Source of the DNA: a virus
Virus record (IMG/VR): IMGVR_UViG_3300023301_000107
Span: 1-23,311 of that record
Length of the DNA: 23,311 nt
Direction: 5' to 3' (one strand)
Position 1 is the first letter of the stretch. Every line of letters begins with the position of its first letter. Below the pieces are notes generated by a model. That model searched no databases and was not told where the DNA came from. It was given only the letters and a program-made list of their open reading frames with translations. Below, piece by piece: positions 1-6,381 of the stretch. The translations under genes were made by a program, and so were the position numbers.

Positions 1-95
1 TTTTGTTCTTCGTTTAGTTGAATTTTAAAATTAATTGGGTTTTTTACTACTCTTTTGGGACGATATACTTCGTCAGTGTGAGGTTTACTTGCCAT
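1..95 (-). CDS. 5' end of a possible PhoH-like ATPase (cut by window edge)
   Basis: Only the first 31 codons are inside the window. The protein begins MASKPHTDEVYRPKRVV and continues with KNPINFKIQLNEEQK at the edge. The ATG is at 93-95, has an A-rich leader and no Shine-Dalgarno sequence. A lysine-rich start followed by 'NPINFKIxLNEEQK' resembles the segment just before the Walker A motif in PhoH-like ATPases of T4-type phages. The P-loop itself would lie outside the window, so this is recognition by a short motif only. The gene follows the capsid gene after a strong terminator and a 180-nt gap, so it probably has its own promoter. It could be another helicase-like ATPase or an unrelated protein. 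Confidence 0.5.
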   Translation of the reverse strand, partial: MASKPHTDEVYRPKRVVKNPINFKIQLNEEQ

Positions 96-138
96 AAAAC
101 ATTTATTGGTTAATTAAAATTATATAAGAACGTCTCAT

Positions 139-147
139 ATAAATATA
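139..147 (-). promoter_or_regulatory. AT-rich promoter-like motif upstream of the leftmost gene
   Basis: On the minus strand this reads TATATTTAT. It sits between the capsid terminator and the ATG at 95, about 45 nt upstream of that start. It matches the -7 part of the Bacteroidota promoter but has no TTTG at the -33 distance. It also belongs to a family of nearly identical motifs found at many gene junctions in this window, so it may be a phage-specific promoter. The rest of the 96-275 gap holds nothing else I can recognise apart from the terminator. Confidence 0.35.
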
Positions 148-224
148 AAGAATTTAAGGGAAATTTAATTCATATCTAACAAATGTGTAAAAGGAGAGGA
201 CATTATCCAAATTTTTGTATAGAT

Positions 225-250
225 AAAAAATGCCTAGCTTTCGCTAGGCA
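225..250 (-). terminator. Rho-independent terminator after the major capsid gene
   Basis: On the minus strand a perfect 8-bp stem (TGCCTAGC / GCTAGGCA on the plus strand, 231-250) closes a GAAA tetraloop and is followed at once by six T residues (225-230). It lies 25 nt past the capsid stop codon. This is a textbook intrinsic terminator and would end the highly expressed scaffold-capsid transcript. Confidence 0.9.
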
Positions 251-275
251 CCTTTTCAAGATATTAATCTATTAA

Positions 276-1904
276 TTAGATTACATTCAAGTCAGATATA
301 AACACTTTTCCGTAGAATTCAGGTCTTACCATCTTCTTAGCATATCTTGTCATTATTCCTTTGCGTGGCGTAAAGGTATTAGGATCGTACACTAATGGAG
401 TCATGATAAGAGGAATATACGGAGCATATACAGCACCTGATTCTAGGAATTGGTTACCTCTGAATCCCATCAAGATAGTATTTTCTGTCATGTATGGGTT
501 CTTATATACTTTGTAACGACTATTTAAAGCACCGATTTTCTGTACACCAAAAGCGTAAGAATTTTTTGTTACATCACCATCAGTATCAGCAGCAAATCCA
601 GGGATTGACTCTAATATAGTAGCTACAGTTGGAGAAACAACCATAAAGTTAGCACCACCTCTTAAGGTTCTTTGGTGAATGATGTTAGATACTTTTTGTA
701 ATTTAATTCCAAGAGTTTGGAACCAGCTCATTTGAGTGTAGTATACACCTGATGTGTTAGAATCAAATCCATTTCCAGCAGCATTAAGTTGGTTACCTAC
801 TTTAGCAGACCATACTTCTGTTGTTGGAGCGTTTTCAATTAACATATCTAAGATCTCTAAATCAATTTCTAATGAAATATACTCAGATAAGATAGATGTT
901 AATTCAGCCTCAGCATCAATACTGTGGAAAGCATTTAAATCCTGAGAGAATTCTGGTGTCCATTGTGCTTTTAACTTTTTAGTTTTGGCAGCAATAGTTT
1001 CAGATCTCATTTGAACATCTATTGATGGGATTGAAATTGAACCACCAGCAGCACCACTTTGATTAGAATATGCAGCACCTTCTTCAAAATCACCTCTGGC
1101 ATTGTCAGCGGTTTTCTTAGAATAATGTACTACATAGCCATTACCACTTGTGATTTCAGCAGTAGAACCTGTGAAAGCAAAAGTTATATTTCCTGAAGCA
1201 TCTTGCTTAGTGAATGAAGGTAATTGTCTTGATTCAAGAACTGAACCAGAAGATACTGCAAATGAACGTACTGCATCACCATCTAAATTAACAGAGATAG
1301 AAGCAGGAGCTAATGTAATTGTTTTAATTTGTCCAGCTGCGGCTGAAGCTGATAGTTCAGATGTAAAATTTACGTCTGCCCAAGATCCTGTAGCTACTGC
1401 TACACCGTTAACTGATGCTGAGAATTGGTTAGATGAATAACCAAATCTACCAGAACCATATAAACCACCTTCTGCTTTGTTTCCAAAATTTTCTGAAGGA
1501 GTTCCGTACATTGAATCACCAGCGGTAAATGGTTTTTTAGTTGTTCCATATTGGAAATCTAAATAAAATACTAAACCTGCAGGTAAAGACATTGGCTGTA
1601 CAGAAACAAATTCTTTAGCAGCAATTTGTCCAAATACCTTTCTTACTAATGGTAAAGCTACAGCAGCATACTGCTCACCTGTACCAGCTGTAAAAGATGC
1701 ACCTGTTCCAGTTGTGCTAGCTTCAACAACAAGTTGTTTAGCTTGGTTTTCTAACATGATACTCATGTTAGCTCTGTCGGTATCGTTAGCAATTCCTTCT
1801 AACAAACCTGACTTAGCCCATTTCCCTGATAATCTAGCAGCATCTTTTTGTACTGACTGATAAGGGTTTGCGGACTCTAATAGTTGATTTACTATGTTTG
1901 ACAT
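276..1904 (-). CDS. 23: Major capsid protein, T4 gp23-like
   Basis: Forms the hexamers of the T4-type head. The 542-residue protein shows gp23 signatures: VSVQPMSLPAGLVF near 100-113, MYGTP at 132-136, TKKLKAQWTPEFSQDL at 308-323 followed by HSIDAEAEL, and a conserved C-terminal segment. T4 gp23 is cut by the gp21 protease after Glu65. Here VVE61|A62 is the matching candidate site, so residues 1-61 are probably a propeptide. Directly after it comes STTGTGASFT, which is repeated in the protein encoded at 4737-5504. Residues about 155-275 are a Ser/Thr/Gly-rich, beta-type insertion at the place where gp23 proteins carry their variable insertion domain. The gene starts 20 nt after the scaffold stop, so the two are co-transcribed, and a strong terminator follows. 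The ATG context is A-rich (ACAATTATAAATG) without Shine-Dalgarno. Confidence 0.95.
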   Translation of the reverse strand: MSNIVNQLLESANPYQSVQKDAARLSGKWAKSGLLEGIANDTDRANMSIMLENQAKQLVVEASTTGTGASFTAGTGEQYAAVALPLVRKVFGQIAAKEFVSVQPMSLPAGLVFYLDFQYGTTKKPFTAGDSMYGTPSENFGNKAEGGLYGSGRFGYSSNQFSASVNGVAVATGSWADVNFTSELSASAAAGQIKTITLAPASISVNLDGDAVRSFAVSSGSVLESRQLPSFTKQDASGNITFAFTGSTAEITSGNGYVVHYSKKTADNARGDFEEGAAYSNQSGAAGGSISIPSIDVQMRSETIAAKTKKLKAQWTPEFSQDLNAFHSIDAEAELTSILSEYISLEIDLEILDMLIENAPTTEVWSAKVGNQLNAAGNGFDSNTSGVYYTQMSWFQTLGIKLQKVSNIIHQRTLRGGANFMVVSPTVATILESIPGFAADTDGDVTKNSYAFGVQKIGALNSRYKVYKNPYMTENTILMGFRGNQFLESGAVYAPYIPLIMTPLVYDPNTFTPRKGIMTRYAKKMVRPEFYGKVFISDLNVI

Positions 1905-1924
1905 TTATAATTGTTTTTTTAAGA

Positions 1925-2905
1925 TTAAATAATTCCAGCGATTTTTTGCATTCTAGCAACAAAATCGTTATTTTCTACAATTTGTTTTTTAGGAGCAACA
2001 CCTGCTGGTTTCGAAGCAAAAGAACGAACTTCGTTCATTGGTTTTTTAACTTCAACATTTGTCATTCCTTCTTTCAATGTTTCAAAAATATTCTTTACTT
2101 CTTTAACAGATTCAGCACGATCAAAAGCATTAATTACTTTAACTTTTTGTGTTTCTGTTAAGGTTTTGTTACGGAATAATTTATTAACATAAAGTAATTT
2201 GGCATTTAAAAGATTAACTTCGTTTAATTCTGATTTTAAAGTTTTGATTACGTTTATAGCTTCATTTAATTCAGCTTTAGCTTTTTCAACTTCTTTCTTT
2301 TCAGCGATATTAATCTCATCATCACCCATTTCCTCATCAGCATCCATTCCCATATCACCATCTTCCATTTCGGTATCAAGATCCATTTCTTCTTCAGCAG
2401 CACCACCACCCATTACATCAGCTAAGATATCACGGATAATGTCTTTTAATTCATCTACAGTAATCTCACCAACTTCGTCATCAGCTTCTGCTTCAACTAC
2501 TGGTTTATTACTCATTGTAGATGTTTCGACTTTTGAATCAGGTGCTTTCATTTCTTCAGCAGATTCTAATTCAGCAAGTAGTTCATCTAGATCAATTTCT
2601 TCCATTGATCCTTCATCCATGTCTTCACCTTCTTCTACGTAGGTTTCTTCCATTTCTTTTGTTTCTTCCATGTCCTTAGCTTCATCCATATCTTTAGCTT
2701 TCGCTTCATCCATGTCTTTTGCTTCATCCATGTCATCTTTTGCTTCATCCATTTCATCTGCCTCTTGTTGTAATTTTTTTTCTAACATAGATTGGATTTG
2801 TGGGGTAAAGACTTCTTCTAATGCTAGTTTAGCGTTAGCAAGAGCCGTTTCTCGGATAGCTTTAGCTTCAGCGATAGCATCGTTGAAAAACTTTGTGTTT
2901 GACAT
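1925..2905 (-). CDS. 22: Prohead core scaffold protein, T4 gp22-like
   Basis: A 326-residue, highly acidic, helical protein between the protease and capsid genes, the position of gene 22 in T4. Scaffold proteins fill the prohead and are degraded by gp21 before packaging. Visible parts: an N-terminal helix with AIAE13|A, a good gp21 cleavage site; a low-complexity array of MDEAKD/MEETKE units at about 51-88; a long Asp/Glu/Met-rich stretch to about 205; a coiled-coil segment (VEKAKAELNEAINVIKTLKSEL) at about 206-230; and a basic C-terminus that in T4-type scaffolds contacts the capsid protein. Several [L/I]-x-E sites fit processive degradation. It has its own promoter candidate and leader of about 100 nt after the upstream terminator. 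Similarity is by position, composition and C-terminal layout rather than strict motifs. Confidence 0.85.
   Translation of the reverse strand: MSNTKFFNDAIAEAKAIRETALANAKLALEEVFTPQIQSMLEKKLQQEADEMDEAKDDMDEAKDMDEAKAKDMDEAKDMEETKEMEETYVEEGEDMDEGSMEEIDLDELLAELESAEEMKAPDSKVETSTMSNKPVVEAEADDEVGEITVDELKDIIRDILADVMGGGAAEEEMDLDTEMEDGDMGMDADEEMGDDEINIAEKKEVEKAKAELNEAINVIKTLKSELNEVNLLNAKLLYVNKLFRNKTLTETQKVKVINAFDRAESVKEVKNIFETLKEGMTNVEVKKPMNEVRSFASKPAGVAPKKQIVENNDFVARMQKIAGII
2642..2755 (-). repeat. Tandem MDEAKD-type codon repeat inside the scaffold gene
   Basis: Residues 51-88 of the scaffold protein are imperfect copies of M-D-E-A-K-D and, further on, M-E-E-T-K-E. The DNA repeats accordingly (plus strand 'cttcatccatgtc' units). 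Copy number could vary by slippage, and assembly errors are possible here. Confidence 0.8.
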
Positions 2906-2971
2906 TTTTTAATAAATTTGTTGTGAAATTACTTATTAAGCAAGTAATATAGGAATGTTTGTAAAGAGGGA

Positions 2972-2990
2972 GGAAATATTAGAAATTTCC
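2972..2990. repeat. Small inverted repeat in the scaffold leader
   Basis: GGAAAT and ATTTCC arms (6 bp each) flank 7 nt in the untranslated leader between the candidate promoter and the scaffold ATG. It could form a weak mRNA hairpin. No known role. Confidence 0.35.
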
Positions 2991-3005
2991 TATCATATCT
3001 GTTAA

Positions 3006-3037
3006 TAAATATATAAGTTTTCTAAAAAACAAAGAAA
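3006..3037 (-). promoter_or_regulatory. Candidate promoter for scaffold and capsid genes
   Basis: On the minus strand TATATTTA (3006-3013) is preceded by TTTC (3034-3037) with a 20-nt spacer. This is one base off the Bacteroidota -33 TTTG / -7 TAnnTTTG pattern. It overlaps the T-tract of the terminator that closes the protease gene, so transcription would stop and restart here. That would allow separate high expression of scaffold and capsid. The leader to the ATG at 2905 is about 95 nt. Confidence 0.45.
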
Positions 3038-3057
3038 CCCTTACATTTCTGTAAGGG
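3024..3057 (-). terminator. Rho-independent terminator after the prohead protease gene
   Basis: On the minus strand the stem CCCTTACA / TGTAAGGG (3038-3057) is perfect, has a GAAA tetraloop, and is followed by a T-rich tract (TTTCTTTGTTTTTT, 3024-3037). It lies 33 nt past the protease stop. The loop is the same as in the terminator after the capsid gene. Confidence 0.85.
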
Positions 3058-3090
3058 AATCGACATCTGCCTTCGGTAGCGTCCGAGGAA

Positions 3091-3708
3091 TTATCTTAAA
3101 CAACAAATACCTGATTGGATACATATGATATCAGATACTATTGAATTTAATTTACTGTATTTATTTGGTTGGTATGTGCGATTTTCATTTAGACCTGTTG
3201 GTTTCATAAAGGCACCATGTGTTGAAGGTGTTGATACGAAATCCCAACATAATAATTCAAAATCATCTTCTACTTCTACTCTGCCTTCACCTAATTGTGA
3301 AACAGAACCCATACCTCGAGATGAAATACCTACCGTAATATTATTTTTAAATAATTCTTTAAGTATATTTCCTGATGGGGTAGTTAATATTTCTATTTTA
3401 CCTATCAAATCGTTACCATCCCACCATAATTCTTTAATATTATGTGATGCGTTTTTTAGGTTAATGATTGAGGATTCTGGGTGGTCTAATTCACCTAATG
3501 CTCTGTTTTCAGCAATTGGACCTCCCATGTATTTATCTACTTCTCTCTTTAAAACATCGTAAGGATAGCGTCTTCCATTATGATTGAATTCTTCTGCTCT
3601 TTGAACAACACCTTCAACAATCATATTTTTTAAACCACTAATCCCCTCAGATAATTGAGTAAATTTAGGAGTAAAAACCGAATATTCTAATAGTAGTCTT
3701 TGAGCCAT
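3091..3708 (-). CDS. 21: Prohead core protease, T4 gp21-like
   Basis: Serine protease that matures the prohead by cutting the scaffold and capsid propeptides after [L/I]-x-E. At 205 residues it is close to T4 gp21 (212). Visible family features: NGRRYPYDVLKREVDKY (44-60), GELDHPES with the catalytic His76, NASHNIKELWWDGNDLIG (86-103), and GISSRGMG (127-134) containing the catalytic Ser (129 or 130). The N-terminus MAQRLLLEY contains LLE8, a possible self-cleavage site. The last dozen residues (IICIQSGICCLR) are unusually rich in Cys and may be another removable tail. The start is one base after the upstream stop (TAAAATG), showing tight coupling. A terminator follows. Confidence 0.93.
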   Translation of the reverse strand: MAQRLLLEYSVFTPKFTQLSEGISGLKNMIVEGVVQRAEEFNHNGRRYPYDVLKREVDKYMGGPIAENRALGELDHPESSIINLKNASHNIKELWWDGNDLIGKIEILTTPSGNILKELFKNNITVGISSRGMGSVSQLGEGRVEVEDDFELLCWDFVSTPSTHGAFMKPTGLNENRTYQPNKYSKLNSIVSDIICIQSGICCLR

Positions 3709-3709
3709 T

Positions 3710-4588
3710 TTATTTTTTTACTATTTTAACTTTAGCGTCAGGAGATTTTTTTTGGATATTGATAGCGTCTTCTTCATTATCTACTTCAATGACTTCAGTT
3801 TTCATTTTATGTGCTTCAACTTTATCTTTTAGCTCGTTAACATCAACACCATATTTTTTAGCGTATTTTTCATATATAGAATCACGCATTCTCCCTAATT
3901 CCTCAACATCTTCTTCTTCTAATGGGGAAGAACTAGAGTTTACATCAGCTACTCTACTATGATCTTCACCATGTTCATTTACATCATCTAAATCTAAGTA
4001 ATAGTTTTCTCTATCGTCTTCTGATTCAAAATCATCATCTTCAAGCATAGTAGAAGATGAGTTTACATTTGCTACTTTATCATATTCAGCACCATGTTCA
4101 CGAATGATTTTACCTTTTTTACTTTTATTTTTCTTTATTAAATCAGCAATTGATTTATCATTTACTTCTACATCACACATACTTTCACCATCCATTTCCA
4201 TAGATAATTTTTGTGTGTAATGACTTGGGTTGGTGGTAAGATTCTTAAGTACTTTTTTCTGTGCTTTTAATACTTCTTCTTCTGATATATTAGATTGACC
4301 CGCTGAATTGTGGGTTAGATCAAGTTCAAAATTCATACCTTTTGAATATTCATATGGGTTAACCATATCAATAGTTTTAGCTATAATTTCTACTTCTTGT
4401 TTACCTATAGATTCTTTTGTTTGTTTTTCAGATATCATACCCTTATTTTTAAGGATTTTGATTGTATCTTTAAAGGAATTATGTGATGTGATCCATGGTA
4501 AATTAGAATCACGACGCACTTCATACAGAAATTTTTGTTCTGTAATTTCACCTTTTGAAAGTTTAGTATATAAATCTTGTGTTGTCAT
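3710..4588 (-). CDS. Conserved head-region protein with an acidic repeat tail, function unknown
   Basis: A 292-residue protein between the small basic protein and the protease. Residues 1-55 (LYTKLSKGEITEQKFLYEV, then LPWITSHNSFKDTIKILKN) look like a compact helical domain that I associate with structural-region proteins of marine T4-like phages, but I know no function for it. The middle is helical. From about 160 the protein becomes very acidic and holds two copies, 41 residues apart, of an EHG-x4-[KR]VA[ND]VNSSS unit followed by an acidic run (164-186 and 205-227). The C-terminus is charged and ends in Lys-Lys. Its position matches the T4 prohead-core region (genes 67/68), so a core or assembly role is possible. 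Its leader holds the recurrent AATATTTATA motif 3 nt before the ATG. Confidence 0.8.
   Translation of the reverse strand: MTTQDLYTKLSKGEITEQKFLYEVRRDSNLPWITSHNSFKDTIKILKNKGMISEKQTKESIGKQEVEIIAKTIDMVNPYEYSKGMNFELDLTHNSAGQSNISEEEVLKAQKKVLKNLTTNPSHYTQKLSMEMDGESMCDVEVNDKSIADLIKKNKSKKGKIIREHGAEYDKVANVNSSSTMLEDDDFESEDDRENYYLDLDDVNEHGEDHSRVADVNSSSSPLEEEDVEELGRMRDSIYEKYAKKYGVDVNELKDKVEAHKMKTEVIEVDNEEDAINIQKKSPDAKVKIVKK
3908..4099 (-). repeat. Two-copy internal repeat in the 292-aa head-region protein
   Basis: The copies at 4031-4099 and 3908-3976 encode EHGAEYDKVANVNSSST and EHGEDHSRVADVNSSSS, each followed by an acidic run. They share VA[ND]VNSSS and are separated by 123 nt start to start. They look like tandem duplicated binding or cleavage modules in a disordered tail. 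Confidence 0.75.
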
Positions 4589-4591
4589 ATA

Positions 4592-4601
4592 TATAAATAT
4601 T
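4592..4601 (-). promoter_or_regulatory. Recurrent AATATTTATA junction motif
   Basis: On the minus strand AATATTTATA overlaps the stop of the small basic gene and sits 3 nt before the ATG at 4588. The same 9-10-mer occurs at 6369-6377, 8331-8339, 11268-11276, 14484-14492 and 17292-17300, with one-base variants elsewhere. There is no TTTG at the -33 distance. The role, whether late promoter or translation-related, is unknown. Confidence 0.35.
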
Positions 4602-4737
4602 ATTTACCTTGACCTACATTTAATTTCTTGTAGTTTTTAGAATTCTTCAATTTAGATGTCTTGCTTTTAGCATGAACACCCGGTCTTTTCTTCTTAGTAC
4701 TACCTCTATAATTGAGAGTTTGAATTCCTTTAGCCAT
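4600..4737 (-). CDS. Small very basic protein (45 aa)
   Basis: The ORF reads MAKGIQTLNYRGSTKKKRP followed by a Lys/Ser-rich stretch and ends LNVGQGK. Its ATG shares one base with the stop codon of the gene before it (TAATG), and it fills what would otherwise be a 148-nt hole in a tightly packed cluster. About a third of its residues are Lys or Arg, so it probably binds DNA, RNA or the acidic scaffold. T4 encodes small prohead-core proteins (gp67, gp68) in the same interval between portal and protease, but I cannot show homology. Because it is so short it is easily missed by gene callers. Confidence 0.75.
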   Translation of the reverse strand: MAKGIQTLNYRGSTKKKRPGVHAKSKTSKLKNSKNYKKLNVGQGK

Positions 4738-5504
4738 TATTCTGTTAAACCTTTTATTCTATTATTTAAGTCTTGTAATTTTTCTGAGATTTTATTGATT
4801 GAGTTGCTAGTACGTTTTAGATATGAAATGCCTTCATTATTGGCTTTTAATTCATTTTTTATTCTTTCGGTATGAGTCACTACCTTAACTATATCGTCTA
4901 TTTTACGTCTTATTTCACTTACAGCCCTATGAATTTGTTCAGTGGGTGTACGTAGTTTAGTTTCTGATTTAAATTGTGAATATCTAGCCTCGTTTACTGC
5001 AAATTTCTTATAAGAATCAGGATAATTTTTTCTAATATGTGTACGATATTTATTAAATTGTAACATAATTATAGAAGCTATATCGTCTATAACAGGATCA
5101 TTTGTTTTTTGATCAAGTTGAGAAATAGCTTTACGTAAATCATCAAATTCTTTAAATACAGAATCAAATGCTGGTGTGTATTCTATATCCCATGTTATTT
5201 GCCCTGTTGAAGGATCAACATTAGTTACGGTAGATTGAATACCTCTTGATATTTTAGTATCTCCTACCTCAGATTCAAGCATTTCCCTAAATGTTTTTTC
5301 AAACAACTTCTTATAATCTATAACATCTGATTTTCTATTAGGGATAGATGGGTTTGGTGTTGTAAAAGGTTCACCAATTTCGTTTTTTTGCTTTTTAAAT
5401 GCTTTAGGGGTGGAATATTGAGCCCCATTACCTGGTGTAAATGATGCACCAGTTCCAGTAGTACTCATTTCTTTTTTTAAACCTTTTAAATTTAGTTTTT
5501 TCAT
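4737..5504 (-). CDS. Head-region protein carrying the capsid STTGTGASFT motif
   Basis: A 255-residue protein of unknown function between portal and protease. Residues 1-12 are basic (MKKLNLKGLKKE). Residues 14-30 (STTGTGASFTPGNGAQY) repeat the sequence that follows the presumed propeptide cut of the capsid protein (63-79), ten residues being identical. The remainder is helical, with a coiled-coil C-terminal part (about 190-255). Glu12 just before the motif could be a gp21-type site (KKE|M, a poor match). The start overlaps the preceding stop by 4 nt (ATGA). A role in prohead assembly is inferred from position and the shared motif. Confidence 0.8.
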   Translation of the reverse strand: MKKLNLKGLKKEMSTTGTGASFTPGNGAQYSTPKAFKKQKNEIGEPFTTPNPSIPNRKSDVIDYKKLFEKTFREMLESEVGDTKISRGIQSTVTNVDPSTGQITWDIEYTPAFDSVFKEFDDLRKAISQLDQKTNDPVIDDIASIIMLQFNKYRTHIRKNYPDSYKKFAVNEARYSQFKSETKLRTPTEQIHRAVSEIRRKIDDIVKVVTHTERIKNELKANNEGISYLKRTSNSINKISEKLQDLNNRIKGLTE

Positions 5505-6349
5505 ACTAACTCCATTTCCTTAGAAAGTTCTACATATTGTAGTAAAGCAACTAAATGATCATCTCTTAATTTTTTACTTTCTACTATAGGGGTAATTAGA
5601 CTTATAACTTCTTTTATCTTAATTTTTAAAGCAGCATCATCCACTCTTTTTAAATTCTTTTTTAAATTTTCTGATATTTTAATGAATTTTTCATTTAAAT
5701 AACTTTTAAGTTTGGGAACATCTGATGCACTATTTATGTACTCTTTTAATATTTCTTTTTGCTCGGGGTTAAGTCCATCAAACTTTGTATTATATTTTTC
5801 AAGCATGATTTTATATGCTAAAGAACGAGTACCTTTATCTAAAGCCATTAATTCCTCTACTAGAGGTGTTAATGAAATTTTAGTATCTGGTGTTGATGTT
5901 ATATATTCTAATATATTAATTTTGGAATTTATAATTATTTCGGGGTTTCCAAATTCTTTATCATTGATTGATTCAAGTAAAGTATAGGTTGATGATAATA
6001 ATTTATAATTTTTAATTTTTGCTTGAAAAAAATCATCAATATCAAAATTTTCTTTGATTTCTTTGATTAAGTTATATTTTTCTTTAGCCAGTTTTTCTCT
6101 ATCTAATTTTTTAGACATTTCTAAAATGGTAGAAATTATAGTTTCAGCCTTCCCCTCAGATAGAGATATGGAATTGTTAATGGTTTGGTATAGTTTATTT
6201 TCGTTTGCTAATTCACTTTTTGTAAAATATTTTTTTACTAAAGTTGCTGCTTTACTATTATTATTTGACATAGTGTCGGAAGTAATTTTCCTTACTAATA
6301 ATTCAAATAAAATACCGGTGTTTTTATATTTATTGTGTTTTACTTTCAT
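5501..6349 (-). CDS. Conserved helical head-region protein, function unknown
   Basis: A 282-residue, Lys/Glu/Leu/Ile-rich, almost wholly alpha-helical protein. The N-terminus KHNKYKNTGILFELLVRKITS (residues 4-24) is a pattern I associate with an uncharacterised protein located next to the portal gene in aquatic T4-like phages. No catalytic motif, signal peptide or membrane segment is visible. It follows the portal gene by 32 nt and overlaps the next gene by 4 nt, so it is translated with the head genes. It might be a core or portal-associated protein. That is inference from location only. Confidence 0.8.
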   Translation of the reverse strand: MKVKHNKYKNTGILFELLVRKITSDTMSNNNSKAATLVKKYFTKSELANENKLYQTINNSISLSEGKAETIISTILEMSKKLDREKLAKEKYNLIKEIKENFDIDDFFQAKIKNYKLLSSTYTLLESINDKEFGNPEIIINSKINILEYITSTPDTKISLTPLVEELMALDKGTRSLAYKIMLEKYNTKFDGLNPEQKEILKEYINSASDVPKLKSYLNEKFIKISENLKKNLKRVDDAALKIKIKEVISLITPIVESKKLRDDHLVALLQYVELSKEMELV

Positions 6350-6381
6350 AAGTAGTGTACTACTAACTATAAATATTAATA

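Noticed and set aside
2642-2755. CRISPR or minisatellite array
   Set aside because: The repeat is in-frame coding low complexity (MDEAKD units) within the scaffold gene, without spacers.
754-3562. Open frames on the plus strand opposite the capsid, scaffold and protease genes
   Set aside because: They are low-complexity shadows of well-supported minus-strand genes (for example Ser-rich translations opposite the acidic scaffold), with no motif or spacing support.
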